A DNA stretch of 64,000 nt from Microcoleus vaginatus WJT46-NPBG5. Its GTDB lineage: Bacteria > Cyanobacteriota > Cyanobacteriia > Cyanobacteriales > Oscillatoriaceae. Below the pieces are notes generated by a model that saw only the letters and a program-made list of their open reading frames with translations, was not told the DNA's origin and did no database searches. The position numbers and the translations under genes were made by a program. Location of the stretch: NCBI GenBank assembly GCA_019359355.1, contig JAHHHM010000025.1, forward strand, positions 47,206 to 111,205. The letters run 5' to 3'. This document shows positions 37,629 to 46,381 of this stretch, piece after piece. Positions within the stretch are counted from its first letter, which is position 1. Every line of letters starts with the position of its first letter.

Positions 37629-40600
37629 ATGACTCAACATCGCCGGCCAACCTTCTTCGCTGCATTCACCGTTCTCTTCCTGTCTCTCACATCACCGGCG
37701 CTGGTTGCCGGCAGTGCTGGGGCGCAAAATCAACGTGGGAAAGATGCCGGTGTCACACAGGTTGCTCCCCTGATCGAGAAATTAAAAACCGCTGATGAAT
37801 TTAACCGCGACGACACGGTTAATGCTTTAACCAAACTTGGCGCACCCGCCGTACGCGAACTTATCAAAGCCTTGGAATCCGATAATTTGCTAGTCCGCTA
37901 CCGTGCAGCGGAGGCACTGGGAAAAATCGGTGAGCCGGCTGTCCCTGCCTTGATCAAAGCCTTGCAGTCCGAGAATGAGCAAGTGCGTTGGAGTGCGGCG
38001 GCTGCGCTGGGTGACATTGGTAACACAGAAGTCGTTCCTGCTCTTGTCAAAGCAATAAAAGATCCAGATGCCCGAGTGCGTCGTATTGCGGCCCAGTCTC
38101 TAGGGACAAGAGCAGACGAATGGTCACACACACAAACGTTAGCAGCTTTGGCTGCTGCTGTCCCCGACTTGGCAAATGCTCTCAAAGACAAAGATGCATC
38201 CGTGCGTAGCAGTGCAGCTGATGCCCTGGGGAGGATCGGCGCAGAAGCCAAAGCCGCTGTCCCCGACTTAGCAAACGCTCTTAAAGACAAAGAGGCAGGC
38301 GTGCGTGGCAGTGCCGCTGATGCCCTGGGGAGGATCGGCGCAGAACCTAAAGCCGCTGTTCCCGACTTAGTTAATGCTCTCAATGACAAAGATGCAACCG
38401 TGCGTAGCAGTGCCGCTTCTGCCCTGGGCGACATCGGCGCCAAAGCCGCTGTTCCCGACTTAGTTAACGCTCTCAATGACAAAGATGCAACCGTGCGTAG
38501 CAGTGCCGCTGATGCCCTGGGCGACATCGGCGCCAAAGCTGCTGTCCCTGACTTGGTTAACACTCTCAAAGACAAAGATGCAACCGTGCGTAGCAGTGCC
38601 GCTTCTGCCCTGGGGAGCATGGGCACAGAAGCCAAAGCCGCTGTCCCTGACTTGGCTAACGCTCTCAAAGACAAAGATGCAACCGTGCGTATCAGTGCAG
38701 CTTCTGCCCTGGGGAGGATCGGCGCAAAAGCCAAAGCCGCTGTCCCTGACTTGGCTAACGCTCTCAAAGACAAAGATGCAACCGTGCGTATCAGTGCAGC
38801 TGATGCCTTGGGGAGCATGGGCACAGAAGCCAAAGCCGCTGTCCCTGACTTGGCTAACGCTCTCAAAGACAAAGAGGTGGGTAGCAGTGCAGCTGATGCC
38901 TTGGGGAGCATGGGCACAGAAGCCAAAGCTGCTGTCCCCGACTTGGTAAACGCTTTGGTATACTCTCTCAAAAACCAAGATGCAGGGGTGGGTAGCAGTG
39001 CAGCTGATGCCTTGGGGAGCATGGGCACAGAAGCCAAAGCCGCTGTCCCCGACTTGGTAAACGCTCTCAAAAACACAAAAGGGATATCTTTAGCGAGTAC
39101 CAGTACCGCTTCTGCCTTGGTCAGCATCGCGTTGAGCCTTCAGGAAAAGGCAAATACCCTATCACCAAAGGAGTTGGAGCAAGCAATTTCCGACTTGGAG
39201 GCAGCTTTAAAAAGCCGAGAAGAGATGCGTCATTTCACAACAGAAACAGACAATATTAGAATTTTGCGTCTGTCACTCAACGCACTCAAAGCCCAAAGAA
39301 ATGCCAATTTAACCTATTGGATTCAGCAAAATCCCTGCCAAGCCGGCATCCTTTTCTACCTCCTCTTCTTCCCCTCCCTATGGTTAACAATCTTCTGGCT
39401 GCGTCCCCGGTGGCTGTTGCGAATTAATGACGCCCTCAAACCCTACGAATTTAAACTCCCGGAAACTTTGGGAGGCGCACCCATTCGCATTCGTGACCTC
39501 ACGTTTTTCAGTCTTTTTGTTTATCATCCCAGAGTTCTTGATGCCTGGGTTGCCAAACATCTCGAAACTTTCCGTGAGGAATTTAGCAAACTGGAAACCG
39601 TCAAGCGTCGCGCCACCTACGTCCCCGTTGCTGTTGAACTAGACGACAAAAAAATTTCATTAGAGCCGACAGAGTTGCAAGCTACTTTCAACAAAAAGCG
39701 TATCTGCCTGCTGATCTATGGCGAAGGCGGGATCGGCAAAACCAGCATCGCTTGTCAGATGGCGCTGTGGGCAATGGAGTCAGATGAAACCAAACGTCTC
39801 TGCAAACACCAGCAGCTTCCCATTCTCATAGAAGAAGAACTCAGCACTCAAATTCCCCAAGGCAAACATCCGTTTCTAGAAGCGATTCGAGGAAAGCTGA
39901 AAACTCTCACCCACCATCCCCAAGCGATTGATGAAACTCTGGTGAAAAAATTGCTAGAACAGCGCCGCCTTCTGGTCATCGTAGACCACTTTTCAGAAAT
40001 GACCGAAGCCACACAAAAGCAAATTGACCCGGATTCATCAGAATTTCCCGTCAATGCCTTAGTCGTTACTTCTCGGCTGAAAAGCAGCCTCGGTAAAGCT
40101 GGGAAAACCACGATTAAACCCCAGAAAATACAAGGGGCTGAGCTTTCAGCTTTTATGCAAAAATACTTGGATAAACTGGGTAAATCATCTCTATTGAAGG
40201 GTAAGGATTTTCACTATTTCTGCGGCGACTTTGCCAAACTCTTAGAAGAGGCAGAAAAGCAACAAAGAAGTACCACCGTTTTATTCGCTAGATTGTATGT
40301 TGATTTAGTGGTAGCCAGTAAAGAAGGCAAAAAAGATGATAACTTACCAGAAAACATCCCTGATTTGATGTTAGAATACGTCAATGAAATTAACCGGGAT
40401 GTTGCAGCAAACCGGCTCGATGAGCGCATGGTTCACGCCGATGCCAAAGCCATCGCCTGGGAATGCTTAAAACCCACTTACAAACCAGCAACCGCTAAGT
40501 TTAAAGATGCGATAGCGGCGCTCTCTGCCTTAAACCCCCAAGACACAGAAATTCGCCTCAAATATCTCGAAGAAACACTCCGCCTGATTCAAACCGTAGG

Positions 40601-40898
40601 CTCGGCAAAAGAAAATATCCGCTTTACCCTCGATCCAGTGGCAGAATATCTAGCGGGTTTGCACTTAATTGATGTTTATGGGAATAACGACAGCAAATGG
40701 CAAGGTTTCTTATCCGTAGCAGATTCACAAGCCGGCTCTCCTGATGCGATTAAAGGCTTTCTGCTTGCTGTACGCGATTGCTATATAGCAAAAATTCCAG
40801 GTGCAAAAGATAGCGATTTTCTCCCCAAAGAAATTAGCAATCGCTGTCTTCCCCCTAGTACAACTCAAAGTGTGCCGGCGGTGCCGGTTTCCCCGTAA
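37629..40898 (+). CDS. HEAT-repeat protein with transmembrane segment and STAND/NACHT-type NTPase
   Basis: The longest open frame starts at a TTG (37593), but the ATG at 37629 gives a clean signal-like N-terminus (MTQHRRPTFFAAFTVLFLSL, then AGSAGA), so the product is 1089 residues. Below, numbering follows the TTG frame (subtract 12 for the ATG). Residues about 60-510 are HEAT/PBS-lyase-type repeats, ten of them nearly identical. A hydrophobic segment (ILFYLLFFPSLWLTIFWL) lies near 585-605. Next comes an NTPase with Walker A GEGGIGKTS (K716), a Walker B-like LLVIVDHFSE near 793-800 and NALVVTSR, whose arginine matches the sensor of NACHT/STAND ATPases. About 270 further helical residues follow. 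If exported as predicted, the HEAT sensor is extracytoplasmic and the NTPase cytosolic. A TPR gene follows 295 bases downstream. Confidence 0.8.
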   Translation: MTQHRRPTFFAAFTVLFLSLTSPALVAGSAGAQNQRGKDAGVTQVAPLIEKLKTADEFNRDDTVNALTKLGAPAVRELIKALESDNLLVRYRAAEALGKIGEPAVPALIKALQSENEQVRWSAAAALGDIGNTEVVPALVKAIKDPDARVRRIAAQSLGTRADEWSHTQTLAALAAAVPDLANALKDKDASVRSSAADALGRIGAEAKAAVPDLANALKDKEAGVRGSAADALGRIGAEPKAAVPDLVNALNDKDATVRSSAASALGDIGAKAAVPDLVNALNDKDATVRSSAADALGDIGAKAAVPDLVNTLKDKDATVRSSAASALGSMGTEAKAAVPDLANALKDKDATVRISAASALGRIGAKAKAAVPDLANALKDKDATVRISAADALGSMGTEAKAAVPDLANALKDKEVGSSAADALGSMGTEAKAAVPDLVNALVYSLKNQDAGVGSSAADALGSMGTEAKAAVPDLVNALKNTKGISLASTSTASALVSIALSLQEKANTLSPKELEQAISDLEAALKSREEMRHFTTETDNIRILRLSLNALKAQRNANLTYWIQQNPCQAGILFYLLFFPSLWLTIFWLRPRWLLRINDALKPYEFKLPETLGGAPIRIRDLTFFSLFVYHPRVLDAWVAKHLETFREEFSKLETVKRRATYVPVAVELDDKKISLEPTELQATFNKKRICLLIYGEGGIGKTSIACQMALWAMESDETKRLCKHQQLPILIEEELSTQIPQGKHPFLEAIRGKLKTLTHHPQAIDETLVKKLLEQRRLLVIVDHFSEMTEATQKQIDPDSSEFPVNALVVTSRLKSSLGKAGKTTIKPQKIQGAELSAFMQKYLDKLGKSSLLKGKDFHYFCGDFAKLLEEAEKQQRSTTVLFARLYVDLVVASKEGKKDDNLPENIPDLMLEYVNEINRDVAANRLDERMVHADAKAIAWECLKPTYKPATAKFKDAIAALSALNPQDTEIRLKYLEETLRLIQTVGSAKENIRFTLDPVAEYLAGLHLIDVYGNNDSKWQGFLSVADSQAGSPDAIKGFLLAVRDCYIAKIPGAKDSDFLPKEISNRCLPPSTTQSVPAVPVSP
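38157..39080 (+). repeat. Near-identical tandem HEAT-encoding DNA repeats
   Basis: Units beginning GCTGTCCC(C/T)GACTT start at 38157, 38256, 38355, 38448, 38541, 38640, 38739, 38838, 38931 and 39042. The spacings are 99, 99, 93, 93, 99, 99, 99, 93 and 111 bases, all multiples of three. Each encodes an AAVPDLxNALKDKDATVRSS-type helix pair. Nucleotide identity between units is high, indicating recent duplication or gene conversion. The unit at 38838 has lost two codons and the one at 38931 has gained four. Confidence 0.95.
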
Positions 40899-41193
40899 TC
40901 CGAGTGCTGCCGGCTCTTTTTCCAAGGATCTAATTCGCATACTTGACGAGCCGGTTGTGTGCCGGCGCTTCGGGGTGGGGATAACGAGTCAGCCGTGCGG
41001 CTAGAGGACTTGGCGGATGTGGCAGTAACCGTAAATTCCCTCAATGAGTTTATCGCCTCTGTGCCCCCCACGCCTGAAAATGCAACAGAGCCGGTATAAT
41101 CTACCCGAATTGAGAGGGTGAGGGGGTGACAAACCGGCACACCCAAGCCGGCAAGTAAAATTAAAGGGAACGCCATCACCCGTAACCCCAACC

Positions 41194-43071
41194 ATGTCAG
41201 ACTCACTGAGCGAGCGCTACCTAGCCTTTATCGAGCAAATCGTTGAAATCACCCTCAAAGGGCAAATTCGCTCAAAAGAACAGGTTTATCAAATGCTGGT
41301 GGAAGGCATAGAAGCCGGCACCGGCGAAATTTTTGAGCGCAGTTTAGATGAACAATTAAACACCACTCAATCTGTGGTAAAAACCGAAAAAGATGAATTA
41401 AAGCAAGCTAAAGCTAATCGCCGGCTGAGAGCAATCAAAACGATTCAAACCGAGTGGGAACGCTGGCAAAAAGAAAATAGAGTGTCTGGTGCCATCGCAT
41501 CCGCTATTCAACAAATTCTTAACGCAGATGAGCGTGATCGCCTTACCGTTGTGTTGCGCGTACTCGATCCCAACCAAAAGCAACCGCTTACCTTAGATCA
41601 ACTGCAACAACTTGCCAAATTATTGCATCAACAACTCACGCAGATTGCCAACCCCGACTTAGCTCAAGATGTGCAGCAAATCCTCACCGGCATCACCGCA
41701 GGATTGGAATCTTGGCAGCGACTCGAAGGCAATCTTGTTAGCTGGATTTACGAAAAACGTAGCCAAATCGGATTTGCCGGCACTCCTGAACAAAATGGCC
41801 CTTGGGCGTTATGGGCAAAGCAAGTCAGTAGTCCCTTCCCCAAAGCCTTATTTAATGCAATTTCCCTCAATCAATCTATCATTGAAGCCACCGATAAGCA
41901 AGCCAATTTAGAGCCGGCAGCATTAATTGAATTAGCCGTAATTTTGCAGTGCTTGCAACGAGGTTTAGTTCAATGGTTTGACAAACTTGTCTATGACTCA
42001 AAAGTAGGCGCAAAGCTTTCGATTTCCACCTTTTTAACCTTTGCCGCAATTTGGGTTCAGTTAGCCAATGGCTTTGAGCGAGCCACCAGCCTCAATTCCA
42101 GCAATCGAGAACGCTTAGCCAATGGATGTTTTCAAGTTACCTTACAAATTCTGAGAGCTTTTTCTCAACGAGAATACTTTCCACTTTATGGGGGAATTTT
42201 TGCCTCGTTTTCAGGTAGCTACTTGCGAAACACACTCGATTATTTAAGTGAACCGCTGCGACAAGTTGAAGGAACCCAAGAAAAAGCTCGAATCCTCACA
42301 CTTTTAGGCTATTCACAACACGCTCAGGGTCGCTATGAACAGGCAATTGTCTTTCATGAACAAGCCTTGGAAATTGCCCGTGAAGCCGGTGATCGTCCCT
42401 GTGAAATTGCCAATCTCAATCACCTCAGCCGTACCTGCGTTGCTCAAAAAAACTATGCCGGTGCAATTAGTTACAGTCAACGCGCCCTCATTTATTCCCG
42501 GCAAGCCGGTGATCGTTTAGGAGAAGCAAATGCTCTGGCAAATTTCGGGTTTAGCGAAGTATTCCAAGCCAAACAACAAGAACAATTGGAACCCGAAGTT
42601 TATGAAGCTGCGATTAACTACTTAGAGCAAGGTTTGCAATTAGCAGAAAAATTGGGTGATCGTCAAAGTCAAGCGCTTTGTTTCAGCAGTCTTGGCATCG
42701 CTCATGTTGTTTTAGATCAACCTGAAGCAGCCCTCAACTATCTAACAGACGGTTGGAAAACTGCTCAAATGTCAGGAGATTTATATCTTCAAGGTCTGAA
42801 TTTGGCTTACTTAGCGCAAGTTTGCTATAGTTTAACCGCCATTGGCAATGCTGTGGCTTACGGGGGTTTGGGAATGTATATTTTAGAGCAAATTGGTGCA
42901 AATGAGTGGCGGCAGCCGGCAGGCTTGTTGACAATCTTAAAGGGTCAATTAAGCCTTGAATTTCAAAATCTTTTAGAGCAAAAGCGCCCTACCATCATTG
43001 CAGTTATTGGGGTAGATGGCTATGACTACATCCCCGAACTGTTAGAAAGATATCAGCAATCTTTAGAGTAA
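41194..43071 (+). CDS. TPR-repeat protein with a long helical N-terminal domain
   Basis: A 625-residue soluble protein. Residues 1-340 are helical and unassigned, beginning MSDSLSERYLAFIEQIVEIT and including a charged segment ERWQKENRV. Residues about 360-580 contain TPR units of the kinesin-light-chain type (ALEIAREAGDRPCEIANLNH, ALIYSRQAGDRLGEANALAN, GLQLAEKLGDRQSQALCFSS), similar to the sensor repeats of STAND proteins. No NTPase motif is present. It follows the HEAT-STAND NTPase gene in the same direction, so the two may be co-expressed, though 295 bases separate them. Function is unknown; a protein-binding role is inferred. Confidence 0.85.
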   Translation: MSDSLSERYLAFIEQIVEITLKGQIRSKEQVYQMLVEGIEAGTGEIFERSLDEQLNTTQSVVKTEKDELKQAKANRRLRAIKTIQTEWERWQKENRVSGAIASAIQQILNADERDRLTVVLRVLDPNQKQPLTLDQLQQLAKLLHQQLTQIANPDLAQDVQQILTGITAGLESWQRLEGNLVSWIYEKRSQIGFAGTPEQNGPWALWAKQVSSPFPKALFNAISLNQSIIEATDKQANLEPAALIELAVILQCLQRGLVQWFDKLVYDSKVGAKLSISTFLTFAAIWVQLANGFERATSLNSSNRERLANGCFQVTLQILRAFSQREYFPLYGGIFASFSGSYLRNTLDYLSEPLRQVEGTQEKARILTLLGYSQHAQGRYEQAIVFHEQALEIAREAGDRPCEIANLNHLSRTCVAQKNYAGAISYSQRALIYSRQAGDRLGEANALANFGFSEVFQAKQQEQLEPEVYEAAINYLEQGLQLAEKLGDRQSQALCFSSLGIAHVVLDQPEAALNYLTDGWKTAQMSGDLYLQGLNLAYLAQVCYSLTAIGNAVAYGGLGMYILEQIGANEWRQPAGLLTILKGQLSLEFQNLLEQKRPTIIAVIGVDGYDYIPELLERYQQSLE

Positions 43072-43107
43072 TTAGACTGGTTGCAAACGTTGATTTTTTG
43101 TTTCAAA

Positions 43108-43123
43108 CCCGCAGATTCCGCAA
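43108..43123. repeat. Possible degenerate copy of the CGCAGAT repeat
   Basis: AACCCGCAGATTCCGCAA resembles the arm at 12998 (AACCGCAGATTTCGCAG). Only this fragment is recognisable. Confidence 0.3.
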
Positions 43124-43266
43124 TTTGGTGGGCGAAATGTATCCTCCGTTTCACGCCGCCCACCAAACCGTTCAATTACACTTTAACCGGCACGCACCCA
43201 TCAACTTTTTGTTAATCAACCTGTTGTCAATAACGCAAAGAAAAAGGACGCCTGCGATTATTTTTC

Positions 43267-43962
43267 CTAGGGTTCTACGACAACAGTTGTCCCAACTGAC
43301 ACCTTTTCAAATAAAGCTTGAACGTCGCGATCAAACATCCGAACGCAGCCGTGGGAAGCTGCCTGTCCGACTGAATCCTCATTCGGCGTGCCATGAAAAC
43401 CAATGACATCCTTGCCATCCGTCCAAAAGCCAATCCATCGGGTTCCTAAAGGATTATCTGGTCCTGGCTCGACAAGTTCTCCTGTCCAAGGATGCTCCCA
43501 AGTTGGATTTTTGATCATTTGCATCACTTGATAGGTGCCCACCGGCGTTTCCCAACCATCCTTACCCACCGCAATTGGATAACTAATGTGCATTTGGTTA
43601 TCCCGATATACATAAACGCGGCGCTCGCCTAACTTAATCACCAAGCGGGTGCTGAGGCTGTCGCTGGCTGGAGAAGGTTTATTACTCGGAGAAATGTTGG
43701 CAGGTTTATCGCTAGGCGCAATATCAGCCGGTTTATTGTTCGGAGAAACATCAGAAGGTTGCTCAATCGGCGGCGAGACAGGTTGCTCAATCTGAGGCTT
43801 TAGCTCACCGGCAGCTCCTCCTTTCTGCGCCACCTCTAAAGCAGTAGCTTGCCCATGCCCCCACAGCATTACCATTGTTGTACAACACAGCATGATTAAT
43901 CTGTGCGTTTTGCCCAGGCTGCAAGAACGATTTAGGGACTCTCCTCTCACCATTGCTGTCAT
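43267..43962 (-). CDS. L,D-transpeptidase (YkuD domain), exported
   Basis: A 231-residue protein that crosslinks peptidoglycan stem peptides or attaches proteins to them in the periplasm. The N-terminus has a long basic region and a hydrophobic helix (LIMLCCTTMVMLWG) serving as signal or anchor. A proline/asparagine/serine linker (about 50-100) contains repeats such as NKPADIAPSDKPANISPSNK. The YkuD domain (about 105-230) has H190 in FHGTPNED and the catalytic SHGCVRM with H204 and C206. The family motif is complete, so the enzyme should be active. It converges with the TPR gene. Confidence 0.92.
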   Translation of the reverse strand: MTAMVRGESLNRSCSLGKTHRLIMLCCTTMVMLWGHGQATALEVAQKGGAAGELKPQIEQPVSPPIEQPSDVSPNNKPADIAPSDKPANISPSNKPSPASDSLSTRLVIKLGERRVYVYRDNQMHISYPIAVGKDGWETPVGTYQVMQMIKNPTWEHPWTGELVEPGPDNPLGTRWIGFWTDGKDVIGFHGTPNEDSVGQAASHGCVRMFDRDVQALFEKVSVGTTVVVEP

Positions 43963-44617
43963 CTCTTATCTCTAGCAAACGATTTATGCAAAATGACTGT
44001 CTAGAATTCACAGAAGCAGACCTTGCTTCGTTAGATTTTAAGGCATATCCATCTTAGCGTTTAAGATGGGATAGAGAATTTTCCAAAAAAAAAGAAAGTT
44101 TTTACAGGAAGCCCTGCTGGATAATACTTTTAATAACTCGCAAACCCGGATATTTATCAGTCATCCCTATTATTTTCATAACCTTTGATTAGAATTTCCC
44201 AGTTTTTTAAGGTCTCAAGCGACTTTTTATTCAATCTGTTCTTTTTAAATAAGGGGCGGATGATAAAATTTTATTATGAGAGTAAGAAAAACCCTGCCGG
44301 CAGCGCTAACCTCTCATCGTTTCTACAAAAGGGTTATCTGTACAAAAGAGTCTGCTTATAAACGCTCCCTATCAAGTAAAATATCAGTAACCTCACTGAG
44401 TCGGCAGTAACCAGCCTCATTTTTAACCGTACTTATACGCAGTGGGGGATAATGGGCCAGGTTTCAAGTTTTTCGGCGGCTATATTTTAGACAAAAAGCA
44501 TAAATCAGACATTTTAAAAGTCGAGATGTCCTATCGGCCTGATTTTGTATTAAAACGCTGTAGGATGAGTACACTAGAGCAGGTGCATGAACTGAATTAC
44601 TTGCTTTAACAGTCACG

Positions 44618-44646
44618 TTGACTTTAAAAAAGCAAGATTTCAGATA
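44618..44646 (+). promoter_or_regulatory. Possible sigma-70-type promoter
   Basis: TTGACT (44618-44623) and CAGATA (44641-44646) are spaced by 17 bases. The -35 is good and the -10 is weak. It would give a leader of about 160 bases before the gene at 44811. Confidence 0.3.
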
Positions 44647-44789
44647 CCTGTGCGAATAGCAATTAGCTATATCTACAGGTAGATTTAACAGAAAGCTGCG
44701 AACGTTAAAATTTGGGCATAAGGGCTAAATCTATAAACGTTTTGCAGAGCCAAACTAACTTTAAGCGGTTAGTGTACTAACATAAGGTT

Positions 44790-44805
44790 CTCCTAAGTGA
44801 GGAGG
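44790..44805 (+). promoter_or_regulatory. Shine-Dalgarno within a small hairpin
   Basis: A strong AGGAGG (44800-44805) precedes the ATG at 44811. CTCCT (44790-44794) can pair with AGGAG (44800-44804) across a 5-base loop, which would hide the ribosome-binding site. Confidence 0.45.
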
Positions 44806-44810
44806 TTTTC

Positions 44811-45368
44811 ATGGGAATTGAAAGAATGAAATTACTGACAGGGACGACGGTTTCACTGTTGCTTTCGGCCATCGCAATGTATCCAGCAGTTGCCGGCCAA
44901 TCTGATGTGATCGCTCAGCAGCAGCCCATTGCCCAAAACAATATGCCGGCCTCTGAAATGATTAGAGGCACCATTAAAAGTATTGTTGGTGACGTAGTCA
45001 CGATTCAAGAGCCTGATGACGGTCGAGTCAGAACGCTTACGATTCGACGACCGGAAAGAGGGGCGCTAGGACTGGTGCCGGGAATGGATATCATTGCGCG
45101 GATGGAAAACGGGCGGGTCGTTGATGTCGCTAGAGCGCCAATGATGAACGAAGAAACGATGGAGTCGATGACCACAACGACAACAACAACAACCCCAACC
45201 GTCCGCGAGACGATGACAACCACCCCAACAGTGCGACCGGCACCGACGATGACAACCACCCCAACAGTGCGACCGGCACCCGTTGAGGTTGAAACCACAG
45301 AGGTTGAAACGCAGCCCGATAATACCTATTATGAAGCTCCCGCGCAGCCGGTGAGAGCGCTGTGGTAA
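44811..45368 (+). CDS. Secreted Thr/Pro-rich protein of unknown function
   Basis: A 185-residue protein with an N-terminal signal peptide ending near AVAGQS. A small beta-rich domain follows (about 45-105: MIRGTIKSIVGDVVTIQEP, VRTLTIRRPERGALGLVPG, MDIIARMENGRVVDVARAP), which reads like an OB-type or SH3-like fold. The C-terminal part is low-complexity: eight consecutive threonines, then two copies of TMTTTPTVRPAP encoded by a 36-bp tandem repeat, and an acidic end. The start is well supported by AGGAGG six bases upstream. It ends at a strong terminator and is monocistronic. Function is not recognisable; the location is probably periplasm or outer surface. Confidence 0.8.
   Translation: MGIERMKLLTGTTVSLLLSAIAMYPAVAGQSDVIAQQQPIAQNNMPASEMIRGTIKSIVGDVVTIQEPDDGRVRTLTIRRPERGALGLVPGMDIIARMENGRVVDVARAPMMNEETMESMTTTTTTTTPTVRETMTTTPTVRPAPTMTTTPTVRPAPVEVETTEVETQPDNTYYEAPAQPVRALW
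45210..45281 (+). repeat. 36-bp tandem repeat within the Thr-rich gene
   Basis: Two copies, 45210-45245 and 45246-45281, differing only in the last base. Each encodes TMTTTPTVRPAP. Confidence 0.9.
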
Positions 45369-45414
45369 CTTCACAGCACAATTTTGCGGCTCAATAAAGC
45401 CTGATGAATGAAGT

Positions 45415-45446
45415 AATGCCGTCCTAAAGGACGGCATTGCTTTTTA
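45415..45446 (+). terminator. Strong Rho-independent terminator
   Basis: AATGCCGTCC (45415-45424), loop TAAA, and GGACGGCATT (45429-45438) form a perfect 10-bp stem followed by GCTTTTTA. It ends the Thr-rich protein gene. Confidence 0.85.
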
Positions 45447-45531
45447 AGCGTTTTACTGAACTTCATACTTAAGCCGTTGCCGGTTCCACACACAGTTTTC
45501 ACCTGTTACACAAAATACTTAACAATGCAAT

Positions 45532-46362
45532 ATGAATTTAGCAACAGCCTTGATAACGGATGAACAATTCGTCAAAATTCGCTGTAGTCTTGATAGTAGA
45601 ACTCATTATTTCTCTGCCACGGGTTCAATGTACGCCCAACCAATGGATGGGGATCAACCGGCTCACCTGTTTGATTTTCTCGGCGTAGATATCTCACGCT
45701 GCATCAAAGATGAAATCATTAACTGCTGGATATTGCTAAGCCGTAAAATTACACTTTATCTTGACCCGCAAACCGGCCAAATTTTAAAGACTTGGCAAAA
45801 TCCCTGGAGTGGTGAAACGCTCAACGTTATGCATCGCTCTTACGACTACCAAGAATTTGAAATTCCTCAACAGATCAAGGCTCACATCGCGCCGGCAATT
45901 TCTGCGGTTTCATTAGATATCAACCTGAAATTACCGAACCCGCTCGCAAAAAATCCAAAATTTGCCGAGCATTCCCCTGAAGAATTTATCCAATCTTCTG
46001 ATTCTTACAAATTTATTTTTCCCACAAAAATGCTGAGTGAGGAAACACTCACGCCCACCGATCATCGCGCTGTCGCCCTTTCCTACTATCGGATGGGTCC
46101 TTGGGAACCCTGGATGAAAATGAAGGGAAAACCAGGCTTTTTAGTTTTAAATTACACCGGAACTAAAACAGACGCCTTTGAAGAACTGCACCCAGAAATA
46201 AAAGCCCAAATAGAACAGAGAATGCCGCTATTTTACGAGGCTCCAACCCATCGCTTGCAGCGGTCAATCGCCACCAGTTGGAGCCGGTTTGAAGAACAGT
46301 TTGATGCTTATTTGAGAGGCGAAGAATTTCCCCTGCCGGCACCCCTTACTGAAGAGCGTTAA
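45532..46362 (+). CDS. DUF1838 family protein
   Basis: A 276-residue soluble protein. Family-like blocks are KIRCSLDSRTHYFSATGSMYA, LLSRKITLYLDPQTGQILKT, WQNPWSGETLNVMHRSYDY and YYRMGPWEPWMKMKGKPG. The TGQILKTWQNPWSGE stretch is characteristic of DUF1838, whose function is unknown; several tryptophans and histidines suggest a small-molecule binding pocket. No signal peptide is visible, although some family members are exported. It converges with the dienelactone hydrolase gene, with 19 bases between the stops. Confidence 0.82.
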   Translation: MNLATALITDEQFVKIRCSLDSRTHYFSATGSMYAQPMDGDQPAHLFDFLGVDISRCIKDEIINCWILLSRKITLYLDPQTGQILKTWQNPWSGETLNVMHRSYDYQEFEIPQQIKAHIAPAISAVSLDINLKLPNPLAKNPKFAEHSPEEFIQSSDSYKFIFPTKMLSEETLTPTDHRAVALSYYRMGPWEPWMKMKGKPGFLVLNYTGTKTDAFEELHPEIKAQIEQRMPLFYEAPTHRLQRSIATSWSRFEEQFDAYLRGEEFPLPAPLTEER

Positions 46363-46381
46363 ATTGCCTAACTTAATGACC

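Larger units (their letters stand above)
43963..44810. other. Long intergenic region with divergent promoters, no gene seen
   Basis: These 848 bases separate the L,D-transpeptidase (minus) from the Thr-rich secreted protein (plus). An imperfect inverted repeat at 44047-44072 (ATCCATCTTA, then TAAGATGGGAT) lies in the leader of the transpeptidase gene. A possible promoter and a ribosome-site hairpin for the plus-strand gene are listed separately. No open frame of interest was found. Confidence 0.5.

Noticed and set aside
38157..39080. CRISPR-like regular spacing
   Set aside because: Units are coding, contiguous, multiples of three and similar along their whole length; there are no unique spacers and no cas genes.
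37898..39127. 409-residue open frame on the minus strand
   Set aside because: It is the antisense shadow of the HEAT repeat array. The 93/99-base periodicity keeps the opposite frame open, and the product is a low-complexity repeat without family features.
45005..45437. Minus-strand open frames opposite the Thr-rich gene
   Set aside because: They are shadows of the Thr/Pro codon repeats. The plus-strand gene has a signal peptide, a strong ribosome site and a terminator.
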